A stretch of DNA of 64,000 nucleotides from Apricaphanius iberus (Eukaryota; Chordata; Actinopteri; Cyprinodontiformes; Aphaniidae): contig JAPXFQ010000121.1 of assembly GCA_028564705.1 (NCBI GenBank), positions 1 to 64,000 of the forward strand, in the 5' to 3' direction. Under the pieces are notes generated by a model that saw nothing but the letters and a program-made list of their open reading frames with translations, was not told the origin of the DNA and did not search any database. The translations under genes and the position numbers were made by a program. Position 1 is the stretch's first letter. Every line of letters begins with the position of its first letter. Shown here one piece after another: positions 24,355 through 37,857 of this stretch.

Positions 24355-24729
24355 TTAACCCGCTAGCCCCCATTTTGGGGCAACTTTAAATTATTTGTTA
24401 TTACAGACACCAACAGTTGGTCTAAAGTCAATAAGAGTGAGTCGATACTATTTATTATGTTTATTTGCTTCTTTATAATAAAAAACAAGCTGCTAATGTG
24501 TATTTTTTCAGGCGGAATTCATATTCATATTTTCTGTCTTTCAACCTCAATTACTCATGCTCACTATGATTTTCTTGAGAATTTTCACATTCACAGTATC
24601 TCCATAGACCTTCCTACTATATGAGAGTAATTTGAACATTTTAGATCTTTTACAAGCTGTAAAAAGGCTTCCAGAGTTTAGGTATGGCAAAATCAGAAAA
24701 AAACAGCGTATAGGGCTTAAAGAGGTTAA
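24355..24729 (-). mobile_element. piggyBac-type MITE flanked by TTAA
   Basis: TTAA occurs at both ends (24355-24358 and 24726-24729). The tips CCCGCTAGCCC and (complement) CCTCTTTAAGCCC are similar, as in piggyBac-family elements. The interior is the reverse complement of 40587-40830, sharing TTTTACAAGCTGT, TCTATGGAGATACTGTGAAT and TGAGTAATTGAGGTTGAAAG. No transposase. Confidence 0.75.
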
Positions 24730-26427
24730 AGAGATCAGAATTTGGGCTTTCCTGACTGCTTCAGTGGGAGGAAATCCCCCAGCATGCACTACTTCTGCAT
24801 CAGTCGTTAAACGGTCACTGCACTCCATGCCTTGGTAACTATACAACGATCTGTCAGCTCCTGCTTAGCGAGATCCTGTCCTGATATGATCATCAGATGC
24901 TCTCATGGGAATCTGCTGTCACCCCTGAATGAAAAATATAATGATTTTTAGAAGGTTTTTAACAGATAACCACGCTACTAACAGCTAGACTTCTCACTCA
25001 GCACAATGTTGAGGAGAACCTAATGGTTTATCAAACACAGGAAGTGTCTCAGGTAGGTCCGGCATATCTCCAGATAGGATCTTAGCTCAGAACTGAAGTC
25101 GTTGTTTATGACTTTTACTAGGGGAATAACTCCGAATATATAACCGTGGATTCTGGATTCCTTTTGTAAACTTTGGTTCTTGTTAGAACCACAGAATAAG
25201 TTTTATGGGAACCAAAGCAGAACCATGTTTTGATTTTAAAACCAGACTTCCCGGTGCTGAGCATGCCTGGGAACATGTATGCAGGTGTGTGTGTATTTTG
25301 ATTCGGATCCAGTCGTGGACGTACTGCAGACTTTACACGTCTCTGAGTTGCAGCTGCGCGTTTCCAACATCTGGTGGGCTCTCAGCGATATCCGTCTCCA
25401 GGAGGGTAAATAAACGCTCCTGCAGGCCCCCTTTGGTGTAATGTTGTCTTTGCCGTGTAAAACTGTTTAAAACGATGTTTGAATGACCAAAGTTGAGTCT
25501 TTCTGCTGCTGTGGAAGGTTTATGTTTCCAGCACTTAATGCTCTTGTAATTTGGGTTTTATTTGTTCAGCGAGTCCTCGGCAGGACGCCGTGGACCTCAT
25601 CGGCATATTTACAGAAGAGGCTGATGACCCGACGCCTTCCCTTCCTCTTTTATTGACTTTCTCCTTTTTTCACCGTTACTATTTCCAATCTTTGATGAGT
25701 TTTTTCTTTCTTCCTTCTATCTGCTGTTTTATTGTTGTTTTCTCATCCCTGAGTGTCTTTGAAATGATCTTTGAAATGCTTCAGAAACGTTTCAGAGAGC
25801 ATAAAGACACACCAAACCAGAGCTGCCACCCAACATCTTTCTAGCCAGAATACCTCTGGCTGGTTCGGCTGAATTAAGAAAAAAAGAGAAGTTGTTGCAT
25901 AGCTCTACTAATATGTTTCTGTCATCATGTCAGTTTTTAGTGTTTTTATTTTAAATGTTGACATTATCTTCTTCTACAAACCACTGAAGTTTAAGAAATC
26001 TAAGGCGCTGTAATTTGATTAAAACATTCTGAGGATTATATGGATTGTTTATCACCTGATCATCATCTTCTGGTTTTTAGTTCAAACCAAACAGGTTTTA
26101 TTGTAATCTATTAATGAGACTTAGTGTGGTGTTTCTTCAGACCAACTTTAGGTCTTTCATAATTTTCTTTGGCTGCATTTTCATTTGGTTTCAATGCAGT
26201 ATTTAGTTTCTATGTTTTCTATTTATTTTTTACTTTTCAGAAGAAGAAGAACTAGTTTAAATGAGATGCATGTAATTAGACTTTCTAACTAACTTATGTA
26301 AACTCAGAAAAAGACTTTCATTCTGGTTAAGGTATTAGCTCTGTTAGAAAATTGCTGTGGTACTTTGTGCAAACATATGGAAAGACAAACACTTCTAAGC
26401 ATGCATAAATAAACATAAAAAGCGATA

Positions 26428-27205
26428 GGCAAGACAATTTATTTGTATCGAACACTTTAAAAACAGTAATTCAAGGTGTAAGAGAAACAAAACACACGAT
26501 AAAAGCATGGGAAGTAAAAAAAAGATCAGAGGAAGGATTTATTGTCCCAAAAGGGGAAATTCGGTTGTAACAGCAGCAAAGCAAGAAGAGAAAACAATTT
26601 AAGATTCGGGAAAAGTCCAGGAAAACTGAAAAGCATAAAAATACAACATTAGAGAGAGTAAAAGATGATACACAATTCCCTCAAAAGCAGATTTAAACAT
26701 ATGAATTTTAAGTTTACCTTTTTTTAATTTAATTTATTATTTAAAGTTTTTTAATTTTAAGTTTAGCTTTAAAGCAGCTCAGTGTTTCAGCAGCTTTGCC
26801 ATCATCTGGAAGTTTGTTCCAGATTTGTGGGGCATAGAAACTGAAAGCTGCTTCTCCATGTTTGGTTCTGATTCTGGAGATTATGAATAAATTACAGTTG
26901 GAGGACCTGATTGGTCGGGGGGGGTTGCCATAGTGACAACAGATCTCCATCATACTTTGGTGCTAAACCATTCAGTGATTTATAAACTAATAAAAGTATT
27001 TAGAAGTCTATTCTCTGAGCTACAGGGAGCCAGAGGAACGACTTTAGAACTGGGGTGATGTGTTCTACTTTCCTGGTTCTAGTGAGAACACGAGCAGCAG
27101 CTTTCTGGACTTTTTAGGTAGACCTGTGAAGACGCTGTTACAGCAATCAGTCCGAATAAAGATAAATGCATGGATGAGTTTTTCTAGGTCTCCTTGTGTC
27201 ATCAG
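26428..27205 (-). mobile_element. L2-clade LINE fragment A
   Basis: On the minus strand the open stretch 26741-26953 reads RTKHGEAAFSFYAPQIWNKL, the conserved C-terminal motif of L2 LINE reverse transcriptases. Further 5' (27000-27190) the decayed frames include LEKLIHAFIF and DCCNSVFTGLPKKS. The 3' tail (GACAATTTATTTGTATCGAA on the plus strand) is the usual LINE end. It is cut off at 27205 where LINE B's 3' tail begins. Confidence 0.85.
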
Positions 27206-29510
27206 TCCTTTAATCAATTCAATTCAATTCAATTCAGTTTATTTATATAGCGCCATTTCACAACAGATGTCATCTCAAGGCACTTTACAAAAAGAGTTAT
27301 TACAATACAATGTTTAGTGTAGAAATTACAGAACCACAGAAGATTGCGTCGTGGAATTCTCAGCAATCCCTCATACTGAGCAAGCATGCAGCGACAGTGG
27401 GAAGGAAAAACTCCCTTTTAACAGGAAGAAACCTCCGGCAGAACCAGGCTCAGCACAAGCGGTTATCTGCCGCGACCGTCTGTGGCTTGGAGAATACATA
27501 ACAGAGACACAGAAAGAGAAACAGAACTGATGCAGAAGTTTGTTGCAGGACGTGGAGAATTTTCCGTCACTGCAATTCCATCTTAGTCAGGGTCGTCAAG
27601 CAGGGCTAATCCGGAGCACCTACCATAACAGAAAACAGGTTAGTGCTTGAATTGACAGCACATCATGCAGTTGGGGAGAAGTAGGAGAGAAAGTAGGAAC
27701 AGACCCTAATAATGTCCTCCAACAGCCTAGCCTAAAGCAGCATAGCTACTAACATTAACCTGTCTCCTAGCTACTAGGAGACCTGGCTACCAACACTCTG
27801 TCTGAGTCCTCCTGACCCGTGGACGGTGTAGGGCCGGTAACGGCCCCCGTCATGCCGGGGTCTTCTCGGAGTCGGGTTGTTTGAGAATGCAGCCCAAAGT
27901 GGGTGGTAAACTCCATCTAAGGCTAAATACCGGCACGAGACCGATAGTCGACAACTATCTTAAGGAAAAATAGACAGAACTGAGAGGACAGAGTTGAAGA
28001 GGGCGAGAAACGTTTAAGAGATAAACGGGTGGGGTCCGCACAGTCTGCCCGGGGGATTCAACCCGGCAGGTAATGGGCGGCCGCACTGTGCGGGAGGATC
28101 CCCTTGAGGGACCTCTCTCCGGCGCTGGCTGGCCCCTGTGGGGCACATTTCTTCCGCGGCGGTAAGCCGCGACCGGCTCCGGATCTTTACCTGGCTTACA
28201 TTAATCTATCTCTACCTAGCTACTCTACCTCTTCCTATCTCTTCCTAACTTTTGACACTCTGCACCTGCTAATAACATTAACCTGTCTCTTCCTATCTAC
28301 CTGTCTGACCTGACTCTAACTACCTATAAACATATCTCTAACTGTAAGCTTTGTCAAAGAGGAAAGTTTTTAGCCTAGTTTTAAAGATAGACAAATTGTC
28401 TGCTTCACGAACCAACCCTGGGAGCCGGTTCCATAGGAGGGGAGCCTGATAGCTGAAAGATCTGCCACCCATTCTACTTTTAGAAATCCTAGGAACTACC
28501 AGTAAACCTGCAGTCTGAGAGCGAAGGTCTCTGTTAGGAACATATGGAACAATCAGGTCTCTTATGTATGATGGAGCTAGATTATTAAGGGCTTTATATG
28601 TCAGAAGGAGGATCTTGAATTCTATTCTAGATTTTACTGGGAGCCAGTGAAGAGAAGCTAAAACAGGGGAAATGTGATCTCTTCTTTTAATATTCATCAG
28701 AATCCTAGCAGCAGCATTTTGAACTAACTGAAGACTTTTAATTGTATTCTGTGGACTACCTGATAATAGACAGTTACAGTAATCCTAGAAATGTTCCTCA
28801 GGTGATAGAAAGCTGACCTTGTTATTGCCTTTATGTGACCCTGGAGGTTCAGGTCTGAGTCCATTATTACACCTAGATTTCTGGACTGATGAGCAGTTTC
28901 AGCTTTGTGCTGACCCTGGATCGTTCCTTTTTAGGTCTAAAAATAATTACTTGAGTTTTGTCTCTGTTCATCCAGAGAAATTTATGGAACATCCAGGTAT
29001 TGATTTGTTCAATGCATTTATTTAGAGCTTAGATTGTTAATAAGTCCCCTGGTGACATTGTAATGTAAAGCTGAGTATCATCTGCATAGTTTTGGTAACT
29101 TATCTGATTGGTTGTTACAGTCTGGGTTAGTTGGAGCATGTATATATTAAATAGAAGAGGCCCCAGGATAGAGCCCTGGGGAACCCCACACGTGATTTCT
29201 GTTCGTTTTTAATGAGAAATTGTCTATTGATACTAAGAATTCCTGTTCTTGATGTTAGATTTAAAGCAGCCCAGTGCTGTACCAGAGAGTCCGACCCAGC
29301 TCCTCAGTCATTCCAGTAGGATTTTATGATCAACCGTTTCAAATGCTGCACTGAGGTCTAATAGAACCAGCACTGTGGATCTAACACATAAACTGACCAA
29401 TATATATGTGATGATCATAAGATTATCGTCATGGCTTGATGTAGATTTGCATTTTATACCCATAAACAAGTAATTTCCCACATCTTTCCTCTTGCTATTA
29501 AGCAATTTCA
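27206..29510 (-). mobile_element. L2-clade LINE fragment B, 5'-truncated
   Basis: From 5' to 3' on the minus strand: LVLLDLSAAFETVDHKILL (about 29310-29370), CGVPQGSILGPLLFNIYM in a shifted frame (about 29140-29190) and the catalytic YADDTQLY (about 29063-29087). A 119-codon open frame at 28338-28697 follows, containing ISPVLASLHWLPVKSRIEFK and LLWNRLPGLVREADNLSIFK. The 3' untranslated part ends in an (ATTGA)n-type tail at 27210-27235. Frameshifts and stops make it dead. The order of motifs is that of a CR1/L2 reverse transcriptase. Confidence 0.88.
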
Positions 29511-32500
29511 TTCATTCATTCCATCTAATGATCCAGGGGTTCTAGGGGTGTCATGGAGGATGTTTGGATGGTCAGGGATCTCCAGAATATTCATCCTCAG
29601 CCTGCATCTCTAATTTATAAGATATATAGCATTAAAAAGCCCCAAATCCTGTATTACACCCTGTTTTCATTTGTTGTGGTTCTGAACTTCTCAGAAATAT
29701 GAGAAAATCTGCAACTTGATCAAATCAAAATGACTCATAGGGATGAATAGGTTATGAGAAGTTTTGTTAAATCATTGATGATCTAAGCCACTATGAAGGT
29801 GGGTACGAATTAACAAATGATGCTTTCATTTGGTATCTGAGAAAGATGTGTGAGAACAAACCCAAACTGCAAAATATTGAAACGGCAAAGTGGCAAAACG
29901 ACAAGCAGCAGTGAGGAAAGTTCTCACATTGCGGCTGGACTAAGATTGTTCAAAAGAAAGAAAAAGGAGAAAATGATTAATACAACTGTTATCAGCAGAG
30001 TAAGTCCAGGATTCTACATTAAACCATAATAAAGGTTCTTAAGCCCATTTTTGTGCTGTTTTCACATCCTATGGAACACTTTAAAGACATAAAGATTTAA
30101 ACTGGCTACCATTTTCTAGTTCTAACTCAGAGTTATTCCCATAAGTCGGGGCTGAAAGAAACCTGAAAAAGTACAAAAACACTAAGAAAAAGGAGGAACC
30201 AGCAACCTCTCTGTGGATCAACTACTGCAACCAGTTCCTCCCCGCACGCCACCATCACTTCCTGTACGTTCCTCGCCTCATTTAAATTCATTATCAGAGA
30301 CACAAACGGGAAACACGTCCTTAAAATAAACCAGAGCCATCCCTGAAAGCAGCTGGATTCACATGAAATCTACCCAACGTCACGAGACAAATGAATCTTT
30401 GGAAAGCTGTTTACAGAGGACCCTTCGGTGCTCTTCACTTAGGATTAGTCACATATGCTAAATCAAACTAAAGCTGTAATCTAAGATCACTTGTAGATAT
30501 CCAGCTTTCTTGGAGGCTCTGATCAGTCCAACGGCCCACCCACCGTCTGCTGGTCTGCAGGGTGTGACAGGTGAAATCTGAGGTGAAGAACGTTATGTGG
30601 AAGGCTCAAATTATCTCCCCGAAAACATTTTCCATGTGGGCTCCGTGCCTGAAATACTTTAGATTCTCTTTTGGATGTTAAACGATGTAACGTCTGAGGT
30701 GATAACAAAGACCACACCTGAGAGCTCTGCAGCCTGCAAACATTTTGAAACCGTTTTGCTCTAAAAGTATGGGAGACTTTGTGAAATCAAATTCCTCTCA
30801 GCTTTAATCAGGCCGTCTGCAGAGAAGCGCCAACATTTCTCCGCATTTGCTGTTGATGGTTTGTTTCCTCTGCAGCAGATGCTGGTTTGTTGTCAGCGGA
30901 GAAAAGCTGCAGGTCGGAAATAGCACGCCTGGTTGTGGTCAGATGTGGTCTCCCTGTCTGGTTCTGATGTACTTTTTAGAGCACGTCGCAGAGCTGGATG
31001 GGAGGGGGGTTGTCGTGGGAAGGAGAGTCCAGAGGTTCCTTTGAGGACTGATGAGTTTCAGGACATCTTTGCAGAAAGGAGAGACGTTAACATTGCTGCA
31101 GTCTGAAGGCTCTGCCTGGTTTTAGGGTTCAGTTTGGGATCGGGTTTCGGTTAAATGTGACAGGCCTCTGAACGCCTCACACGAGTCCTCAAGAAATCAC
31201 GCAATTACAAACCTGCGTGTTCGGGTGTGTTTTATATTATCTCTATGCTGGATTTCATCTGGATGCTGACCTTTGCTGGTTTATCTCACTGACAACGGGA
31301 CAAAACAGAAAAACATCTACAGAAACAAAATCATCTCTTCATTTAGAACGTGATACATTTTCTCCAACTAGGAAAACACTAAATTAATATTTATTGATCA
31401 ATGGAAATCTCCGTTTCAGAGGAATGCAGATGCAGATGTTTCAGTCTAAGCAGAAGTCATACTATCCTGCTCAACTTTTCCCCTAATTACAGCAAAATTT
31501 GTGCAACTTATTTTAGACCTTTAATCCCCTCCAATTATCTTACAGTTATAACTGATGCTTTCTGTACAGATCTCTTTAAATACATGATTCCTTCATAGTT
31601 TACCTGAAACAAATATCGGCAGCACAAAGTTGATTTCGTAGCGTTTAAACAACAGAAACATTTATCCCATATTTCAAAGCTCTTAGACTACATCTCAACA
31701 TCCCCACGACCATTTAAGGCGCATCGTTAGCTTCTTATTAGTTTCGCTATGAAACTGTAAGCAAACTAACTGACCATCATCAGTCAGTCATTATATTTTC
31801 CCCCAGTTTTTTCTGGTTAAGACAGCAAACAACCAACCCAGAGTTTATCCTTTTATCTCAACCAAAAAGCCTCTGCAAACTGAAGCAAACAGTCTTCTGC
31901 ACTAAAGCAGTTTGTCCGCATTTAAAACAAGGTTTCATTCATGGAGCAACCAGCTGTGTCTATGTTAATGCAGGTAAATTACAGTCAAGGCAACAACTGT
32001 AATTAAAGACAGGCATTAAAAGGACCAGTTTGCAGCTCAGAGATGGGACCAAGTCATTAGCCTCAAGTCTGAATTTCAAGTCATTTAAAAAAAGATGTTG
32101 AAATATAATGTTCAACGTATATCATAAACCACATGTTCTTTACACAATCTTTATTGGAATACCCAATGAAAAAAGTGCAACATGTAGAACAACTTTATGA
32201 TCTCAAACGTCCATGTTGTGCTTTAATTTATAGTAAGATGAAATGTAATGAATCTAACACATTTTATCTAATCTAAGTGAGCTAATAGGAATAGTCTTCC
32301 TTCCAAATATAATTTCAATGATTTACTGCCAAGGACGTAAAGAGATTTTACAAAAGAGTATTGGTGATGACATTTTAAAGATGATATTTAGATTTTTTAA
32401 GAGCCACAGGTATTTACTCAAAGTCAGAAATTTACAAGATGAAAAAACATTTGTCAGAAAAAAAAAAACCCATCTAAACGTGGCCATGAATGGAAGAGAC

Positions 32501-33091
32501 TGTGAGGATGAAGCTACAACATGGCTTCACCCAGTAGGTCTTATTGAGCAACATGCAAGTGTCTAACTGTAGTTATTGCAGTAAAATAAGACTTAGGTCA
32601 GTTGTTGCAGCCATGCTGCAGCTTCTTCCCTTCAGTCTCTCCTGTTAGAGGCGTCCATGGCCTCATATGAACCGTCGCTGTGATTACGCACCAAGGAAAA
32701 GAGCCAAAGATTGCTATAAACACAATTTCCTGATGAATGTTGTAAATGAAGACGTCCCTAATGTTTCATCTGATAGAACTTGACCTGTTTCAGGATTATG
32801 AGAGGGAGGAGACAGAATCTCTCTTCCCTGAGCTCAGATATAGAACCCATTTCTGAAACACACCTCCTTTTACCATTCTCCCACAATCCTTAGCTAATTA
32901 GATGCTCTTTATTCATGGATGTGCTCTGGATTTTAAAACCTCACATGACAGAAATGGTGTTCATGTTAAAGTCAAACGGTACCACCAACGTAGCGAGATC
33001 TTTTGCTCATAAAACAGTTAGCTAAAGTCAGCTGTGGCATCATAAACAATAAATAAATACTGCAGCCGTTTGTTTTGTATGACAGAGAATT

Positions 33092-33653
33092 AGGGCCATT
33101 GTAAACAAAATAAAGATATTTTTGAGTAAATTTCCCGCACAAAAAAACTCAGAAATTCTGAGAATTGCACAAATTTTCCAGAAAAATAACTACTTGGAAA
33201 TTCTCTGTCACAAAAGTCGTAAGATTCCGAGTTAAAATTTTGAGATTAATGTCAGATTCTTTTTAGGAACCCCCCCCCCCCCCCCCCATTATTCTGATGT
33301 AGAAAATGTGAAAATTTACGAGAAAATTTTTTTTTTATGATTAAAGGCATACATTTTCGATATCTAAACTAAGATATTTCTGACATTGTAAAGTCAAAAA
33401 ATTGCAAAAAAAAGTATGCCTTTAATCATAGACATTTCTTTTTATTCCACAAATTTTCTATTTTCTACATCAGACAATTATTTTTTTTAACTAGAAAATA
33501 TATGAAATGAATCTCAAAATGTGTGTCATTTTACTCTTTTTTTTATCAGAGAATTTCCGGGGTTTTTTTCAGGAAAATACTGTATGTGACTATAATCTTA
33601 GAATTTGTGAGTTTTTTGGGCGGAAATATTTCTCTTCTTTTTACACCGGCCCT
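33092..33653. mobile_element. Palindromic MITE with arms over 200 bp
   Basis: The ends are AGGGCCATTGTAAACA and TTTTTACACCGGCCCT. Successive blocks pair all the way in: AAATTTCCCGCACAAAAAAACTC with its counterpart near 33620, GGAAATTCTCTG (33198) with CAGAGAATTTCC (33547), CTGATGTAGAAAAT (33294) with ATTTTCTACATCAG (33461), and ATGATTAAAGGCATAC (33338) with GTATGCCTTTAATCAT (33414). The loop is about 60 bases. A C18 run interrupts the left arm. The transcript would fold into a very long hairpin within the gdf5 intron. Confidence 0.8.
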
Positions 33654-35234
33654 CATACTTAAAACAAGGCAGACATTGTGCGATCTCTGGGATTCTCTTC
33701 TTGCGTGTTTTTAAATGTTGCACTGCATTTCTGCGAACTACCTGAGTTTATGTAGTCGAAGGAATTCACTGTTCAGAGCAGAACTGTCGTTGGCTGCAGC
33801 GCTCCAAAGAGATAGCTTCAGTTTTTGAAATCTAACACTCTGATTGGCTGTTCCTCACACAGTCTCCGCTTGTTGAGTCACGATCGACGCCATGGGATGA
33901 GGGAAATGACGTAAAAGGGAGTTATTTTGAATTAAATCTTTTAAACTTTGATTAACCGGTAAAATATCACGTCTTTTTTTAAACACATAGGTTCACATCC
34001 AAGTCAAGTCACAGAATTAATGACACACCTGTGGAAACCAGGACGTATTTTAGACTGAAGAAGAAACAAAAGTTTAGGTGATTTGGTTCAATGTGAACAG
34101 AAGTTAGAATTAAAAATGAACCTTTAATGTTCTTCAGTGGAGAAATTCAGGGGCAAAGTGACGGCAGGCAAATCGAGCCCTGTAGATTTAAACAGAAAAA
34201 AAAAAAAAAAAAAAAAGAATTACATAATTTGTAGCAATAAATGTAAAGTAAGGCAAATCTATATGAATAGAAAATTACAGCATAAAAGCGGGATAATTCA
34301 GATTCAAAGAAGCTTTACACATTATCGTGCAAAGTGGTGGGTTTGATTCCTCTGTCCCACAATACCACACGTCTGGACAAAACCGCATGTGAAATATTGA
34401 TCTGCATCTGTTCATGTTTGTGAGTTGCTCGTATCTTTAGGAAACAGCTTAATAAATTCACTGCTAATGGAAATGAACTCATCGCTTTCTCATAGGGAAG
34501 AACATCGTCTCTTTGAGAGGAGAGCGTCGGATGTTTCTAAAAGCATCTAAATGCAAATAAAATCACAATAAGTCAGTCAGCTGTTACTGTTAGTTTTTTT
34601 TTGCTGTTTTTCACGTCTAATAAAAAATGTTGCTTAAATAAACTTTTAACCAGGGGTAATAATCATGTTATAATTTAGAGGACTAAGAAATGAGTTACAG
34701 AGAAATGTTATGGACTCTTCCATCTTAAAGCAAAAAATATTTCGCGGTACGTACATAAATAATATTTATTTTAGCGTTTTCACAGCTGTTACACTCTCTT
34801 AGACTCCAGAACCAGAACTGCTCCCAACAAACCCAATAAAGTTTACAGCCCTGCTGTAATTTGCAATCTTAATTCACCTTATTAACATTTCTGCTGATGT
34901 TACTGCAACCTCTCTTTTTCAAAGTTTAGATTCTGTTATATTCTTGTAAATAACACGTTTACTCTTTAATGCATGACTCATGCACATTCTGTAAATATGA
35001 AAAAAAATACCACTCTGTTGCACATGTAATTTTATTTTTATGACAACACAGTTCGTTGGTTGTGTAATTTTGTCCCTAATGTGTATTATTCTTCATTTTA
35101 GTTTTATACATGTCAAAATGCTTCTATTATCAGTGGCCTTGCTGCTGTTACAGCTGAATTTCGCTTTGGTAGGACGATGAAGAATGACTCTATTATAATG
35201 TAGTATACAATGATAACAGCTTAACATAAGTGGT

Positions 35235-36120
35235 TTGTTTACGGAAGAACCCAAATGCAGAAAATTACGTATTAAGATGTGAATCTCTAATGGAGAAAAA
35301 CAGATTCATTGGTCCAATTAATATGCAGCAAACTTAGAAAAAACATCATGCAAACATATCATTGTCACTGTGTGTCACCACAAACATACAGACAATAGTG
35401 GAGTTTCCAACGAACAATAGTCATCGCAAATGTGCATGTTTCAAAAGGTCTTATGTTACTTAATAAACACACTTCCTTCAGAATTTAACAGTTTAATAAC
35501 GGAGGGGACGAGAATGAGAGAAGCGAAACGATTTGTTTTTTAAAAAGTTACATTTAAACGACAAAAAACCCCACTTACAAATGGTAGCAGACTAACTGAG
35601 GCAGACAGAGGGAGACAGAACCAGTTAAAAGTGAGGTAGACCTGATAGCTTTAAATATACTGAGGAGGAGTGGAAGTAAGAGAGAGACCTGTGGACCAAT
35701 CACAGTGAAGTGGATGAAAAGGTTAGAGGGAGAAAGCAGGAAACTAGACAATAATAGATAATACAGATAAACTGGAAAGTAACTAAGGATAATAGATACA
35801 AGAGAATAAGAATTAAGGAAACTGAGAGGAAATAAAAACACTAATGAACAGATGGAGAGAAAACAGAACAGATGGAAATACTAGAAAAAGAAGATAAAAG
35901 ATAAAACACGGAAGCAATTAAACAAAAAGTGAAAATATCTAAGGGCAGGAAGTGGAAAATACAGAATCAATGAAAGGCAAAATCATAACACTAAAATCCT
36001 AAAGTAAAACAGAGTAGAACAAGAAAAAACTAAAATCAGGTAAAATGAATAAGGAAACCAAAACTAAAAATCAAACACCGTAAAATGCATTTGGAAATAA
36101 GAAAAATAAATAAAATCATT
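35235..36120. repeat. A-rich dispersed repeat, copy 1
   Basis: It opens with GGAAGAACCCAAATGCAG and runs into purine/A-rich sequence (AGAATAAGAATTAAGGAAAC and similar). Comparable openings followed by A-rich tracts occur near 38555 and 43865, in the same orientation. This looks like a widespread teleost repeat whose family I cannot name. Confidence 0.45.
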
Positions 36121-36348
36121 AAATACATTGTTTCTAGCTTAATATGCATCGTTATCCATCAGATGTTAACATAAATGTATAAATGAGATGCTAATGAGTC
36201 AGGCTGTTGTTTCCATGATCAGAAGAACAGACTCGTGGTCTTCACCACAGGGGAGGCTGATGAGATGCGGTCAGTTTCACCGTTTTTCTGTCTGAAAACA
36301 GCCGTTATAAAGGAGGACAGCCACTGAGAATCCAGGAAATGGCTCCAT

Positions 36349-37857
36349 GGGGCCAGTAGGTAGCTAACAGGGGCCAGTAGGTAGCTAACAGGAGCCAGTA
36401 GGCAGCTAACAGGAGCCAGTAGGTAGCTAACAGGAGCAGTAGGTAGCTAACAGGGGCAGGAGGTAGCTAACAGGAGACAGTAGGTAGCTAACAGGAGCCA
36501 GTAGGTAGCTAACAGGGGCAGTAGGTAGCTAACAGGGGCAGTAGGTAGCTAACAGGAGCTAGTAGGTAGCTAACAGGGGCAGGAGGTAGCTAACAGGGGC
36601 AGGAGGTAGCTAACAGGAGCCAGTAGGTAGCTAACAGGAGCAGTAGGTAGCTAACAGGGGCAGGAGGTAGCTAACAGGAGCCAGTAGGTAGCTAACAGGA
36701 GCCAGTAGGTAGCTAACAGGGGCAGTAGGTAGCTAACAGGGGCCAGTAGGTAGCTAACAGGAGCTAGTAGGTAGCTAACAGGGGCAGTAGGTAGCTAACA
36801 GGAGCCAGTAGGTAGCTAACAGGAGCCAGTAGGTAGCTAACAGGGGCAGTAGGTAGCTAACAGGGGCAGTAGGTAGCTAACAGGGGCCAGTAGGTAGCTA
36901 ACAGGAGCTAGTAGGTAGCTAACAGGAGCCAGTAGGTAGCTAACAGGGGCCAGTAGGCAGCTAACAGGGGCAGTAGGTAGCTAACATGGGCAGTAGGTAC
37001 CTAACATGGGCAGGAGGTAGCTAACAGGGGCAGGAGGTAGCTAACAGGGGCAGTAGGTAGCTAACAGGGGCAGTAGGTAGCTAACAGGAGCCAGTAGGTA
37101 GCTAACAGGAGCCAGTAGGTAGCTAACAGGGGCAGTAGGTAGCTAACAGGGGCAGTAGGTAGCTAACAGGGCCTGTAGCTAACAGGAGCAGGCTAACAGG
37201 AGCCAGTAGGTAGCTAACAGGAGCCAGTAGGTAGCTAACAGGGGCCAGTAGGTAGCTAACAGGGGCAGTAGGTACCTAACATGGGCAGGAGTTAGCTAAC
37301 ATGAGCCAGTAGGTAACTAACAGGGACCAGTAGGTAGCTAACTGGGGCAGTAGGTAGCTAACAGGGGCAGTAGGTAGCTAACAGGGGCAGTAGGTAGCTA
37401 ACAAGGGCCAGTAGGTAGCTAACAGGAGCTAGTAGATAGCTAACAGGAGCCAGTAGGTAGCTAACAGGAGCCAGTAGGTAGCTTACCGGGGCCAGTAGGT
37501 AGCTAACAGGGGCAGTAGGTAGCTAAAAGGAGCCAGTAGGTAGCTAACAGGGGCAGTAGGTAGCTAACAGGGGCCAGTAGGTAGCTAACAGGGGCCAGTA
37601 GGTAGCTAACAGGGGCCAGTAGGTAGCTAACAGGGGCAGTAGGTAGCTAACAGGAGCAGTAGGTAGCTAACAGGGGCCAGTAGGTAGCTAACAGGGGCCA
37701 GTAAGTGGCCAGTAGGTAGCTAACAGGGGCCAGTAGGTAGCTAACAGGGCCACTAGCTAACAGGGGCCAGTAGGTAGCTAACAGGGGCAGTAGGTGGCCA
37801 GTAGGTAGCTAACAGGGGCCAGTAGGTAGCTAACAGGGGCCAGTAGGTAGCTAACAG
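36349..37857. repeat. Intronic minisatellite, 20/21-bp unit, about 73 copies
   Basis: The unit is CAGTAGGTAGCTAACAGGGG with or without one extra C, and with G/A variants (AGGAGC against AGGGGC). Interruptions occur near 37170-37200, 37700 and 37755, where units are partly deleted. The array is about 1.5 kb long and 4 kb upstream of gdf5 exon 2. Every unit carries CTAAC (branch-point-like) and AGGTAG (donor-like) words. Confidence 0.95.
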
